Shown here in pieces: positions 25,370 to 33,085 of a stretch of 64,000 nt of DNA. The position numbers were made by a program, and so were the translations under genes. How positions within the stretch are numbered: the stretch's first letter is position 1; each line of letters starts with the position of its first letter. The DNA is from Terrabacter terrigena (GTDB taxonomy: Bacteria; Actinomycetota; Actinomycetes; Actinomycetales; Dermatophilaceae), in NCBI RefSeq assembly GCF_042676085.1, contig NZ_JBHTKH010000004.1, positions 186,001 through 250,000 on the forward strand, read 5' to 3'. The notes under the pieces are model-generated. The model did not search any database, was not told where the DNA came from, and saw only the letters and a program-made list of their open reading frames with translations.

Positions 25370-25669
25370 ATGGGACGAAGTTCTGCTCTCGTACTCATCA
25401 GCCCCGACCAGGACGAGCTGGACCAGCTGCGGCACGCCCTGGAGCGGTCGCAGCAGAAGGTCCACCACCTCGAGACGGCGCTCGTGCACAGCCGCGACAT
25501 CGGGGCGGCCATGGGGGTCCTCATGGCCATGCACAAGGTGGGCCGGGACGCGGCCTTCGAGATGCTGCGCACGGCCAGCCAGAACCAGAACCGGAAGCTG
25601 AGCGCCGTCGCCCTCGACGTCATCGAGCTGGGGTGCCTGCCGACAGCCGCGAGCCAGTCCGCGCGCTGA
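25370..25669 (+). CDS. Stand-alone ANTAR domain protein
   Basis: 99 aa from ATG 25370. Residues about 8-42 are a predicted coiled coil (DQDELDQLRHALERSQQKV), and 43-90 are an ANTAR three-helix bundle (IGAAMGVLMAMHKVGRDAAF followed by LRTASQNQNRKLSAVA). ANTAR domains bind paired hexaloop RNA hairpins and prevent transcription termination. This protein lacks the usual GAF or receiver sensor, so its control must come from dimerisation, expression or a partner. It is not next to an obvious target operon. Upstream frame extension to 25301 has no family support. Confidence 0.85.
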   Translation: MGRSSALVLISPDQDELDQLRHALERSQQKVHHLETALVHSRDIGAAMGVLMAMHKVGRDAAFEMLRTASQNQNRKLSAVALDVIELGCLPTAASQSAR

Positions 25670-26375
25670 GGGATGCTGGCAGGCCCTCGACGCGGGTGCA
25701 CCTCGAGCGGGCAGTCCTAGTCCCATCGTCCGGCCCCCACCCCTCAGATTGGGTGCCGGAATCCAGGCCGCTACGCTCAGCCTGTTGCGACGATTGATCC
25801 ACCGGCCCGTCGCACGTCCCCCTCGGCGGGTCCACGGCACCGAACCCCCCCGTCGGTGCCAGAGCCTCCGGCCGCCCCCTCCAAGGGGCGGCCGGAGGCC
25901 ACGTCGAGCCCGGTCTCGAGCGTTGCAGCACGAGCGAACCGGGCGAGAACTTCCATCGGACGGGTACCTGCCGAGATGGCGCCAGGGCCCGGAGAGCTCA
26001 GCAACGTGGTCCCGGGCGGTGGCGCGTTCGTACTGTCTCGCGTTCGTGAGGTCACCCGACCGCTTGTCCGACGACGTGGAGCGCCGACAGCCCGTCGGCC
26101 TCGGCCGACGCCATGAGCTTGCCGACGTCCGCACAGCTCAGCCCGCGCCCCACCTCGTACGCGGCGCCGGCACCCTGCCCCCGCTCGGCCACGCGCTCAG
26201 AGGTCCTCCTCACCTCCACCGTTCTGGCCTTGACGTCCCTGCACGTCAGGCGGACCGTGAGTAGGTACGTCCAGGCCCTGAAGGGATCAGCCACGAGTGA
26301 TGAGCAGGTCCACGGCTGCTCCTGGCGTGGCTGCCGTCGCGCAGGCCGGCGTCGCTCCTGCGGAGGTGAGGACGG
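25670..26375. other. Gene-poor stretch left of the tRNA-Phe integration scar
   Basis: About 700 nt without a convincing gene. It holds the strong hairpin at 25864-25899; short frames on both strands have no recognisable family and poor codon patterns. It is probably the eroded remainder of the element once inserted at tRNA-Phe. Confidence 0.5.
25864..25899 (+). terminator. Strong GC hairpin downstream of the ANTAR gene
   Basis: GCCTCCGGCCGCCCC pairs with its exact complement over 15 bp with a 6-nt loop (CTCCAA). It is 194 nt past the ANTAR stop and would terminate in either direction. Confidence 0.6.
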
Positions 26376-26694
26376 ATGAGGGGTCTCAGCGAGTTCGTGC
26401 TGGCCCGCGCCACGGATGACGAGGAGCTGGCTGTACGGCGATCCGGGCAGCCTGACCTCCGGGGTGGCCTGGGCGATGGACGTCAACCGACGCGTGCTGG
26501 AAGTCGACCCCTCCCGGCTGGTCGCCGAATGCGAGGCCAAGCGGCGGATCGCGGCCGAGTTCGTCGACGCGGTGTCGAGCTACGAGGTGAAGGTCGGACC
26601 CGAGGGGGAGGTCACCCGCCTGACCTTCGTGCTCCGGGCGCTTGCCCTGCCGTATGCCGACCACCCGGACTACCAGCCGGAATGGCGCATCTGA
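26376..26694 (+). pseudogene. DUF6221 family gene, frameshifted
   Basis: A strong ribosome site (GGAGGTGAGGACGG) precedes ATG 26376, which opens MRGLSEFVLARATDDEELA, the usual start of DUF6221 proteins. Near 26416-26430 the reading must shift to another frame to continue as LTSGVAWAMDVNRRVLEVDP, VAECEAKRRIAAEF and the family's closing ALPYADHPDYQPEWR. One small indel explains this. DUF6221 proteins are small, of unknown function and common in accessory regions of actinobacteria. The frame break could be a sequencing error, but the neighbouring integrase is also truncated. Confidence 0.65.
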
Positions 26695-26768
26695 GCCTGA
26701 GGCACCGGCCCCAGGCGTCGGGCGCCGAACCAGTGCCGCGGCGGCCACACCCGGGCAACCCGACGTGC

Positions 26769-26966
26769 CACGATCGAGGCGCACCGTGCCACGACCTCAG
26801 GCACACGTGCGTGACGCTCCTGCTGACCGAAGGGGTCGCGCCGCACATCGTCCAGGAGATCGTCGGTCACAGCGCGATGATCGACGTGACGATGACGATC
26901 TACGCGCACACTTCGCTGGACGAGAAGCGGAAGGCTCTGCAGCTGCTCGGGGAAAGGCTCGCCTGA
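26769..26966 (+). pseudogene. Tyrosine recombinase (phage-type integrase), C-terminal remnant
   Basis: Only the last 65 or so residues remain: HDLRHTCVTLLLTEG has the active-site His-x2-Arg, VQEIVGHSA the second His, and MTIYAHTSLDEKR the nucleophilic Tyr. The N-terminal and core-binding domains and the first catalytic Arg are missing. It points toward tRNA-Phe, whose 3' end is 137 nt away, the usual position of an integrase at its attachment tRNA. Confidence 0.8.
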
Positions 26967-27057
26967 TGCAGATTGCTATCAACATCGCTATCAACGAGCC
27001 GTTGGAGACATAGCGGCTGCCGCCCGGGTCAACCGTGCGTGTGACTCCTGGAATGAC

Positions 27058-27094
27058 GAAGCCGCAGGTCAGAGTGCTCTGAACCTGCGGCTTC
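27058..27094 (-). terminator. Hairpin downstream of tRNA-Phe
   Basis: GAAGCCGCAGGT pairs with ACCTGCGGCTTC (12 bp), with a short inner CAGAG/CTCTG helix. It begins 8 nt past the tRNA 3' end on the minus strand and separates it from the integrase remnant. Confidence 0.7.
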
Positions 27095-27102
27095 GGGTGT
27101 TG

Positions 27103-27176
27103 TGGCCAGGGGCGGGGTCGAACCGCCGACCTTCCGATTTTCAGTCGGACGCTCGTACCAACTGAGCTACCTGGCC
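27103..27176 (-). tRNA. tRNA-Phe(GAA)
   Basis: 74-nt cloverleaf with 7-bp acceptor GGCCAGG/CCTGGCC, D arm GCTC/GAGC, anticodon loop CTGAAAA (GAA), T arm GGCGG-TTCGACC-CCGCC, discriminator A. CCA is not encoded. A degenerate integrase faces its 3' end. Confidence 0.97.
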
Positions 27177-27191
27177 GGGACAACGTGACGA

Positions 27192-27197
27192 ACTATA
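27192..27197 (-). promoter_or_regulatory. -10 element of tRNA-Phe
   Basis: TATAGT on the minus strand lies 15 nt upstream of the tRNA 5' end. The same hexamer serves the tRNA-Glu promoter. The -35 is weak. Confidence 0.6.
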
Positions 27198-27432
27198 GCC
27201 GACCCCTCACCCCATCTCGCAAACCGCCCGGCGCGGCCATCCTCGTGGCGGGGGAGTGCGTCGGCGAGGGACGCGCGAGGGGGTATGGACAGGGTCGCCG
27301 GTCGGGGGATGAGCGTCTCAGGTGAGCCGACGACGAGCCGGTTTGCCAGTGGTGTCCGCGATCATGAAAGATTCAATTACCGTGGGTCGTGAGAGCATGC
27401 CGCGACCCATCCTTCGTTCCACGGGAGAGACC

Positions 27433-27999
27433 ATGACCGACAACGCATCCGCGCTGAGCGGTGACTGGGACTTCGACCCGGCCCACACCCGCATCGGTTT
27501 CTCCGCGCGCCACGCCATGGTCACGACCGTCCGCGGCTCGTTCAACGACGTGACCGGTCGCTTCTACGCCGACCTCGACGACATGTCCAAGTCCTACGCC
27601 GAGGTGACGCTCAAGGCCGCCAGCGTCGACACGCGCAACCAACAGCGCGACGACCACCTGCGCAGCGCCGACTTCTTCGACGTGGAGAAGTGGCCCGACA
27701 TCCACTTCGAGAGCACGCAGATCGAGGAGATCGAGGAGAACGCCTACCTGGTGGCCGGTCGCCTCACGATCCGCGACATCACCAAGCCGGTCTCGATCCC
27801 GCTCGAGCTCATGGGTGTGCAGACCGACGCCTTCGGCGCACTGCGTGCCGGATTCGAGGGCTCGCGCCGCATCAACCGTCGCGACTTCGGGCTCGAGTGG
27901 AACATGCCGCTCGACGCCGGCGGCGTTCTCGTCTCCGAGAAGATCTCGCTCGAGTTCGAGATCTCGGCGGTCAAGCGCCACAACGACAACCAGGGCTGA
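27433..27999 (+). CDS. YceI family periplasmic-type lipid-binding protein, cytoplasmic form
   Basis: 188 aa. Start ATG follows GGGAGAG. The YceI lipocalin-like barrel is clear: WDFDPAHTRIGFSARHAMVT, TGRFYADLDD, DDHLRSADFFDVEKWPDI, GRLTIRDITKPVSIPLEL and the closing FGLEWNMPLDAGGVLVS. No signal peptide, unlike E. coli YceI. Family members bind polyisoprenoid or fatty-acid-like ligands; the actual ligand here is unknown. Single gene with its own hairpin. Confidence 0.88.
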   Translation: MTDNASALSGDWDFDPAHTRIGFSARHAMVTTVRGSFNDVTGRFYADLDDMSKSYAEVTLKAASVDTRNQQRDDHLRSADFFDVEKWPDIHFESTQIEEIEENAYLVAGRLTIRDITKPVSIPLELMGVQTDAFGALRAGFEGSRRINRRDFGLEWNMPLDAGGVLVSEKISLEFEISAVKRHNDNQG

Positions 28000-28003
28000 C
28001 ACC

Positions 28004-28051
28004 GGTTCGAGGTGACGGGTCGCGCTCGACCGCGACGGATCACCTCGAACC
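28004..28051 (+). terminator. Long hairpin after YceI
   Basis: GGTTCGAGGTGA pairs with TCACCTCGAACC over 12 bp, with an inner GTCGCG/CGCGAC helix. It starts 5 nt after the YceI stop. Confidence 0.65.
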
Positions 28052-28070
28052 ACCTCGAACCATCTCGAAC
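28041..28070. repeat. Three tandem 10-bp repeats
   Basis: CACCTCGAAC occurs three times in a row, the third with one change (CATCTCGAAC), running on from the right arm of the YceI hairpin. Slippage of the hairpin arm is the simplest origin. Confidence 0.7.
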
Positions 28071-28096
28071 CACCGGAAGCCCCCGCTGGGCCTCGG

Positions 28097-28618
28097 TCAG
28101 GCGCCGGGTCCCTTGGTGCGCACGTCGGCGACGTGCGACATCGCCTCGCGCAGCTCGTCGAGCCAGTCGCTCTCGTGCTGGCCGACGAGCTTGACGCACC
28201 AGGCGAGCGCCTCGGCCCGGGACCGGGCGACGCCGGCGTCCACGAGCGTGTCGAGGACGAGCCGCTCCGGCTGGCGCAGGCGCGTCATCGCGGGCGCGGC
28301 CACGTGTGTGAACAGCTCGGTGCGGTCGCCGACGCGCACCGCCCAGGACACCTTGCGGTCGAAGCGGTGCTCGGCCTCGCGCGCGATCTCGATGCGGCGA
28401 CCGCGCGTGTCCTCGCGGAAGGCCTTGGTGCGGCCGGCGCGCGCCTCGTCGCGCTCTGCGTCGCTCGACCCGTCGGGCAGGTCGACGTCGCCGATCGTCA
28501 GGACGACGGTGATCTCCTCTCGGTCGACGGTGATCTCCGGTGGCGTCGAGCGCCACTCCTCGGGCAGGCGGCCGACGAACCAGCCGCGCACCCGTTCCAG
28601 TGCTTCGTTCGTAATCAT
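28097..28618 (-). CDS. Conserved hypothetical protein, operator-controlled
   Basis: 173 aa, soluble, acidic-basic mixed composition. Opens MITNEALERVRGWFVGRLPEEW; a beta-rich middle (EITVDREEITVVLTIGDVDL) is followed by helical EARAGRTKAFREDTRGRRIE and a C-terminal helix bundle ending in DWLDELREAMSHVADV. No catalytic motif or helix-turn-helix is apparent and I do not recognise the family. A symmetric 30-bp operator covers its start codon, so it is probably tightly repressed. Genes either side are in separate transcripts. Confidence 0.65.
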   Translation of the reverse strand: MITNEALERVRGWFVGRLPEEWRSTPPEITVDREEITVVLTIGDVDLPDGSSDAERDEARAGRTKAFREDTRGRRIEIAREAEHRFDRKVSWAVRVGDRTELFTHVAAPAMTRLRQPERLVLDTLVDAGVARSRAEALAWCVKLVGQHESDWLDELREAMSHVADVRTKGPGA

Positions 28619-28640
28619 GTAATCAGGATTACTCCATTAC
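28611..28640. promoter_or_regulatory. 30-bp dyad operator over a start codon
   Basis: GTAATC-AG-GATTAC (28619-28632) is a perfect inner palindrome, and GTAAT (28611-28615) with ATTAC (28636-28640) form a second pair around the same centre. The ATG complement at 28616-28618 lies inside. Two half-sites per arm suggest binding by a repressor dimer pair, TetR- or MarR-like. Confidence 0.55.
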
Positions 28641-28680
28641 GAGACGGGGTCAACGGGTTACGCCCGGGGCAGAGCGCAGC

Positions 28681-28719
28681 GGACGTATGCCGCCCGGCTC
28701 GGCCCGGCGGCATACGTCC
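28681..28719 (-). terminator. Hairpin after the MMPL gene
   Basis: GGACGTATGCCGCC pairs with its exact complement over 14 bp across an 11-nt loop, 23 nt past the MMPL stop. It contains the over-represented GTATGCC word on both arms. Confidence 0.65.
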
Positions 28720-28742
28720 TCGGTCGTCGGTGGGCGTCGGCG

Positions 28743-30893
28743 TCAGCTGGTGCGCGCCAGCTCCGGCTCGGACTCGGGCGCGCGGTCGACGGAGCCGGCG
28801 CGGTCACCGAGGGCGTGGTCGTCGCGGGCGAGCCTGCTGGGCCACCACATGCGCCCGCCGATGTCGAGGTTGAGGGCCGTCACGAGCACCGACCGCACGA
28901 CCAGGGTGTCGAGCAGCACGCCGAGCGCGACGGCGAAACCGATCTCGGCGAAGGCGACGACCGGCATCGTCGCGAGCACGGCGAACGTGCCGGCCAGGAC
29001 GAGGCCGGCAGAGGTGATGACGCCTCCGGTGGCGGCGAGACCGATGAGGGCGCCGCGCCGAGTGCCCACCTGCTTCGCCTCCTCGTGGACCCGGGTCATG
29101 AGGAAGATGTTGTAGTCGATGCCGAGCGCGACGAGGAAGACGAAGACGAACAGTGGCAGCGACGCGTCCGCTCCGGCGAAGCCCAGGATGTGCCGGAACA
29201 CCAACGCGGACAGGCCGATTGCGGCACCGAACGACAGGACGACGGTTCCGATGAGGACCAGCGGCGCCGTGACCGCCCGCAGCAGCAGGATGAGGATGAG
29301 CAGCACCACCCCGAGGATGACCGGGATGATCCGGACGTTGTCGTCGGCGCTGGCCCGAAGCGTGTCGGCGCGGGTCGCGGTGTCTCCGCCGGCGATGGCG
29401 TTCGCACCCGGCACGGTGCCGATGGCGTCACGGATGCGGTCCAGGGCTGCCGTCGCGGCGTCGGAGTCGGGTGCGTCGGCCAGGGTCGCCTGGATGAGCG
29501 ACCGGCCGTTCCTCGACACCGCCGGCGCCACGGCGTCGACGCCCTCGACGCCCTTGACGGCGGTCATGACGGCCCCGGCCTTCGCCTCGTCGGCCAGGAC
29601 GAGTACCGGGGATCCCGCTCCCGCGGGGAAGTGCCTGGCCGCGCTCTGCTCGCCGACGACCGACGGAGGCGCCGTGTAGTACGAGTCCTTGTTGGAGAGC
29701 CCGACTGCGTTCAGCTGCAGCACCCCGACCGAGGCGACCACCAGCAGCAGGGACGTCACGACCCAGGTCCGCCGGGGGACGCGCGCGATGCGGGCGCCGA
29801 TCCGGGCCCAGACGCCGTCCCGCGTGTGGTCGACCGAGCCGAACGTCGGGCGCACCGGCCAGAAGACCCAGCGGCCGAGCACGACGAGCATGGCGGGCAG
29901 CAGGGTCAGCATGACGAGCAGGGCGACGGCGATGCCGATGGCGGCGACCGGCCCGAGCCCCTTCGTCGAGCTCATCGTCGCGAAGAGCAGGCACAGCATG
30001 CCGGCGATGACGGTGGCGCCGGAGGCGATGATCGCGGGCCCGGCGCGGTGCAGCGCGACGGCCATCGCCTCGTGGCGGTCCTCGTGGCGACGCAGCTCCT
30101 CGCGGTAGCGCGCGACGAGGAGGAGGGCGTAGTCGGTGCCGGCGCCGAAGACGATGACGGTGAGGATGCCCGAGCTCTGCGCGTTGACCGTCAGCGCCTC
30201 ACCGTCGGCGAGGAAGTAGATGGCGCCTTGGGCCACGAAGAGCGCCGTACCGGCCGAGAGGACCGGCACGAGCCACAGCACCGGGCTGCGGTAGGTGACC
30301 AGCAGGATGGCGATGACGACCGCCATGGCGCTGTAGAGCAGCTTGCCGTCGATGCCGGAGAACGCCTCCGACGAGTCGGCGGCGTAGCCGACCGGGCCGG
30401 TGATGTGCATCGAGAGGCCGGTCGGTGTGTCCTTCGCCGCGTCACGCATCTTCGTGACCGTGGCCCCGAGCGAGTCCCAACCGGCCTCGCCGGCATCGAC
30501 CGGCACGATGACCTGCAGGGCCTGCTCGTCGGCGGACGGGATCGGGCCGATCGCGTCGCGTTCGACCGTGTCGATGGCGTTGAACCGCGCGACCTGGGCG
30601 GAGACCGCCGCGAGATCGGCGGGGGTGATGCCCGCCGGCCGTTCGTAGACGACGACGGCGGGGAACTCGTTCTTGCTCTGGAAGTCGGCGATCTGGGCAA
30701 CGACCCGGGTCGACTGCGCGTCCTCGGGCAGCCACGAGGCGGCCTCGTTGTTCAGCGCGTCGGGGAGCTTGGACGCCGGGCCGAACATCAGGCCCAGGGC
30801 GAGGACCCAGAAGCCCACGACGAGCCACTTGGAGACCCGCGTCGACGGGATCCTCGCGAAGTGTCCGATCTCGCCGGTCTTGTTGTCTTCCAT
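28743..30893 (-). CDS. MMPL family transporter
   Basis: 716 aa from ATG 30893 (AGAGGGG nine bases upstream); the longer frame starting at 30971 lacks a ribosome site. RND-type layout: membrane helix near residue 25, a soluble loop to about 180, helices 180-380 with the SSD-like SGILTVIVFGAGTDYALLLV motif, second loop, then helices 530-700 with FVFLVALGIDYNIFLMTRV. These paired GxGTDY/ALGIDY motifs are typical of MmpL proteins that export lipids or hydrophobic metabolites by proton force. Substrate unknown; no biosynthetic genes or regulator adjoin it. Confidence 0.88.
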   Translation of the reverse strand: MEDNKTGEIGHFARIPSTRVSKWLVVGFWVLALGLMFGPASKLPDALNNEAASWLPEDAQSTRVVAQIADFQSKNEFPAVVVYERPAGITPADLAAVSAQVARFNAIDTVERDAIGPIPSADEQALQVIVPVDAGEAGWDSLGATVTKMRDAAKDTPTGLSMHITGPVGYAADSSEAFSGIDGKLLYSAMAVVIAILLVTYRSPVLWLVPVLSAGTALFVAQGAIYFLADGEALTVNAQSSGILTVIVFGAGTDYALLLVARYREELRRHEDRHEAMAVALHRAGPAIIASGATVIAGMLCLLFATMSSTKGLGPVAAIGIAVALLVMLTLLPAMLVVLGRWVFWPVRPTFGSVDHTRDGVWARIGARIARVPRRTWVVTSLLLVVASVGVLQLNAVGLSNKDSYYTAPPSVVGEQSAARHFPAGAGSPVLVLADEAKAGAVMTAVKGVEGVDAVAPAVSRNGRSLIQATLADAPDSDAATAALDRIRDAIGTVPGANAIAGGDTATRADTLRASADDNVRIIPVILGVVLLILILLLRAVTAPLVLIGTVVLSFGAAIGLSALVFRHILGFAGADASLPLFVFVFLVALGIDYNIFLMTRVHEEAKQVGTRRGALIGLAATGGVITSAGLVLAGTFAVLATMPVVAFAEIGFAVALGVLLDTLVVRSVLVTALNLDIGGRMWWPSRLARDDHALGDRAGSVDRAPESEPELARTS

Positions 30894-31076
30894 GGTGACT
30901 GCCCCTCTGCCGGAGTGGGGTCGCACGCCAGCGGCCCGCATCCACGCTAGGACCGTCGGGCGGTCGCGCACAGGGGTTGCGGGCGGAATCGGGACTGCCT
31001 CAGGGTTGGCTCCGGGCAGACCCTGATGGGTGGACGTGAACCCGCGACGGTCGTGTGCCGCCTACCATGGTTCCTC

Positions 31077-32513
31077 GTGCAGTTCCTCAACGGTCTCCAG
31101 CCCCAGCTCGACCTCACCTACGACGACGTCTTCATGGTGCCGAGCCGCTCGTCGGTGACGAGCCGTCTCGACGTCGACCTGTCGTCCGTCGACGGTTCGG
31201 GCACGACCATCCCGCTCGTCGTCGCCAACATGACCGCCATCGCCGGCCGTCGCATGGCCGAGACGGTGGCCCGCCGCGGCGCCCTCGCGGTCATCCCGCA
31301 GGACATCCCGGTCGACGTCGTGCGCGAGGTCGTCGGATGGGTCAAGCGGCGTGACCTCGTGCACGACACGGCGATCACCCTCGAGCGGCACATGACGGCG
31401 GGCGAGGCCCTCGTGCTCATCGGCAAGCGCGCCCACGGGGCCGCAGTCGTCGTCGACGGCCCGAAGCCGGTGGGCATCGTCACCGAGAAGGACCTCACCG
31501 GCGTCGACCGCTACACGCAGGTCCACGACGTCATGCACGAGGACATGGTCGTGCTGCCCGACAGCATCGACCCGCAGGAGGCGTTCGAGCGGCTCTCGGC
31601 AGCGCGGCGCAAGCTGGCGCCGGTCGTCTCCGAGCACGGTGAGCTCGTCGGCATCCTCACCCGTGGCGGCGCGGTGCGGGCCGGCCTCTACCAGCCGGCT
31701 GTCGACGCGCAGGGCCGCCTGCGGGTCGCGGCCGCCGTCGGCATCAACGGCGACGTCGCCGCCAAGGCCGGCGAGGTCCTCGCCGCAGGCGCCGACGTCC
31801 TCGTCATCGACACGGCGCACGGCCACCAGGACAAGATGATCGACGCGCTGCGCGCGGTCCGTGCCCTCGACCCGGGCGTCCCGGTCGTCGCCGGCAACGT
31901 GGTCTCGGCCGCCGGCACCCGTGACCTCATCGAGGCCGGAGCCGACATCGTCAAGGTCGGCGTGGGCCCCGGCGCCATGTGCACGACCCGGATGATGACC
32001 GCGGTCGGTCGCCCGCAGTTCTCTGCCGTGCTCGAATGTTCCACGGCCGCAAGGCAGCTCGGAAAGAACGTCTGGGCCGACGGCGGCGTGCGCCACCCCC
32101 GTGACGTCGCGCTCGCGCTGGCGGCCGGCGCCTCGAACGTGATGATCGGCTCGTGGTTCGCCGGCACTCTCGAGTCGCCCGGTGACCTCTACACCGACAA
32201 CGACGGCCGGCAGTACAAGGAGTCGTTCGGCATGGCCAGCTCACGAGCGGTCCGCAACCGCACGGCCACCGACTCCGACTACGACCGCGCCCGCAAGTCG
32301 CTCTTCGAGGAGGGCATCAGCACGGCGCGCATGTACATCGACCCGGCCCGTCCGTCCGTCGAGGACGTCATCGACCAGATCGTGGCGGGCCTGCGCAGCA
32401 GCTGCACGTATGCCGGCGCGCGCAGCCTCGAGGAGTTCCACGAGCGCGCGGTCGTCGGCCTCCAGAGCACGGCCGGCTTCGCCGAGGGCCGCCCCCTCCA
32501 CACCTCCTGGTGA
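31077..32513 (+). CDS. guaB1: GuaB1, IMPDH-related GMP reductase
   Basis: 478 aa from GTG 31077, matching the mycobacterial GuaB1 length. A TIM barrel is interrupted by two CBS domains (about 90-210: HMTAGEALVLIGKRAHGAAV, VHDVMHEDMVVLPDSIDP). Catalytic loop GPGAMCTTRMMT carries the Cys; VWADGGVRHPRDVALALAAGA completes the phosphate site. This actinobacterial group was long annotated as IMP dehydrogenase but mycobacterial GuaB1 has been shown to be a GMP reductase (GMP to IMP, purine salvage) regulated through its CBS domains. TACCAT eight bases before the GTG could be a -10 for a leaderless transcript. Confidence 0.88.
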   Translation: MQFLNGLQPQLDLTYDDVFMVPSRSSVTSRLDVDLSSVDGSGTTIPLVVANMTAIAGRRMAETVARRGALAVIPQDIPVDVVREVVGWVKRRDLVHDTAITLERHMTAGEALVLIGKRAHGAAVVVDGPKPVGIVTEKDLTGVDRYTQVHDVMHEDMVVLPDSIDPQEAFERLSAARRKLAPVVSEHGELVGILTRGGAVRAGLYQPAVDAQGRLRVAAAVGINGDVAAKAGEVLAAGADVLVIDTAHGHQDKMIDALRAVRALDPGVPVVAGNVVSAAGTRDLIEAGADIVKVGVGPGAMCTTRMMTAVGRPQFSAVLECSTAARQLGKNVWADGGVRHPRDVALALAAGASNVMIGSWFAGTLESPGDLYTDNDGRQYKESFGMASSRAVRNRTATDSDYDRARKSLFEEGISTARMYIDPARPSVEDVIDQIVAGLRSSCTYAGARSLEEFHERAVVGLQSTAGFAEGRPLHTSW

Positions 32514-32516
32514 GCT

Positions 32517-32880
32517 TCAGCGCCTCCTGACCGGGGCGGGACCGTTCGACGGGTCGCCCCCGACGTATGCCGCCGTGCGCCGCGGGTAGCGCGACGCGAG
32601 CTGAGACCGGTCCACCGGCGTCCCGGTGGGCTCGTCGTAGACCTCCCCGCCCTCGGGCGCACCGCTGCCCTCGGCGTACGGGTCGCGTCCCGTCCTGGCC
32701 TGCCACGCCTCAACCGCAGCGAACTCCAGCAGCTCGGCGGTCGCGATCTGCTCGTCGTCGCCCGGGCCATCTGGGCCACGAACTGTGCCTCATAGGCGAC
32801 GATCCGCTCCGGGGTCATGGCCTCGAGCTCGGTCGCCAGCTTCGCAGCGGCACGGCAGGGTGGTGGTCCTGGTCGAGGAC
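32517..32880 (-). pseudogene. Degenerate DUF4240-like gene
   Basis: Two fragments in different frames read on the minus strand. The first, near 32760-32870, gives LATELEAMTPERIVAYEAQF and VAQMARA, resembling the start of DUF4240 proteins. The second, to 32517, gives ELLEFAAVEAWQARTGRDPY and DEPTGTPVDRSQLASRYPR, like their C-terminus. The conserved central AYRWDLWAAAYLI-type block is missing, so an internal deletion plus frameshift is likely. Family assignment is by recollection and only moderately sure. The 200 nt upstream (32881-33085) shows nothing else. Confidence 0.45.
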
Positions 32881-33085
32881 GTGTCTGCGCGGGGCGACGG
32901 TGGCCCTCCCGTCGGGGCGTACACGAACCACCCCGACCCCTCGACCGACGGGACCGGACGCTGCTCGGGGGGCAGGTGGGTCGCCCGGCTGATGGTCCGC
33001 CGGCCGGTGGGGTGATCACCACACCGGGTGCAGGGCCATGCCGCAGTCCATGAAGGCCCAGGCCGAGACGGCATACGCCCGCAGG

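Noticed and set aside
28041..28070. CRISPR-like repeats
   Set aside because: Three contiguous 10-bp copies without spacers, and no cas genes anywhere in the window.
28815..30950. Long plus-strand frame opposite the MMPL gene
   Set aside because: Gly/Asp/Arg-rich low-complexity shadow of the transporter codons.
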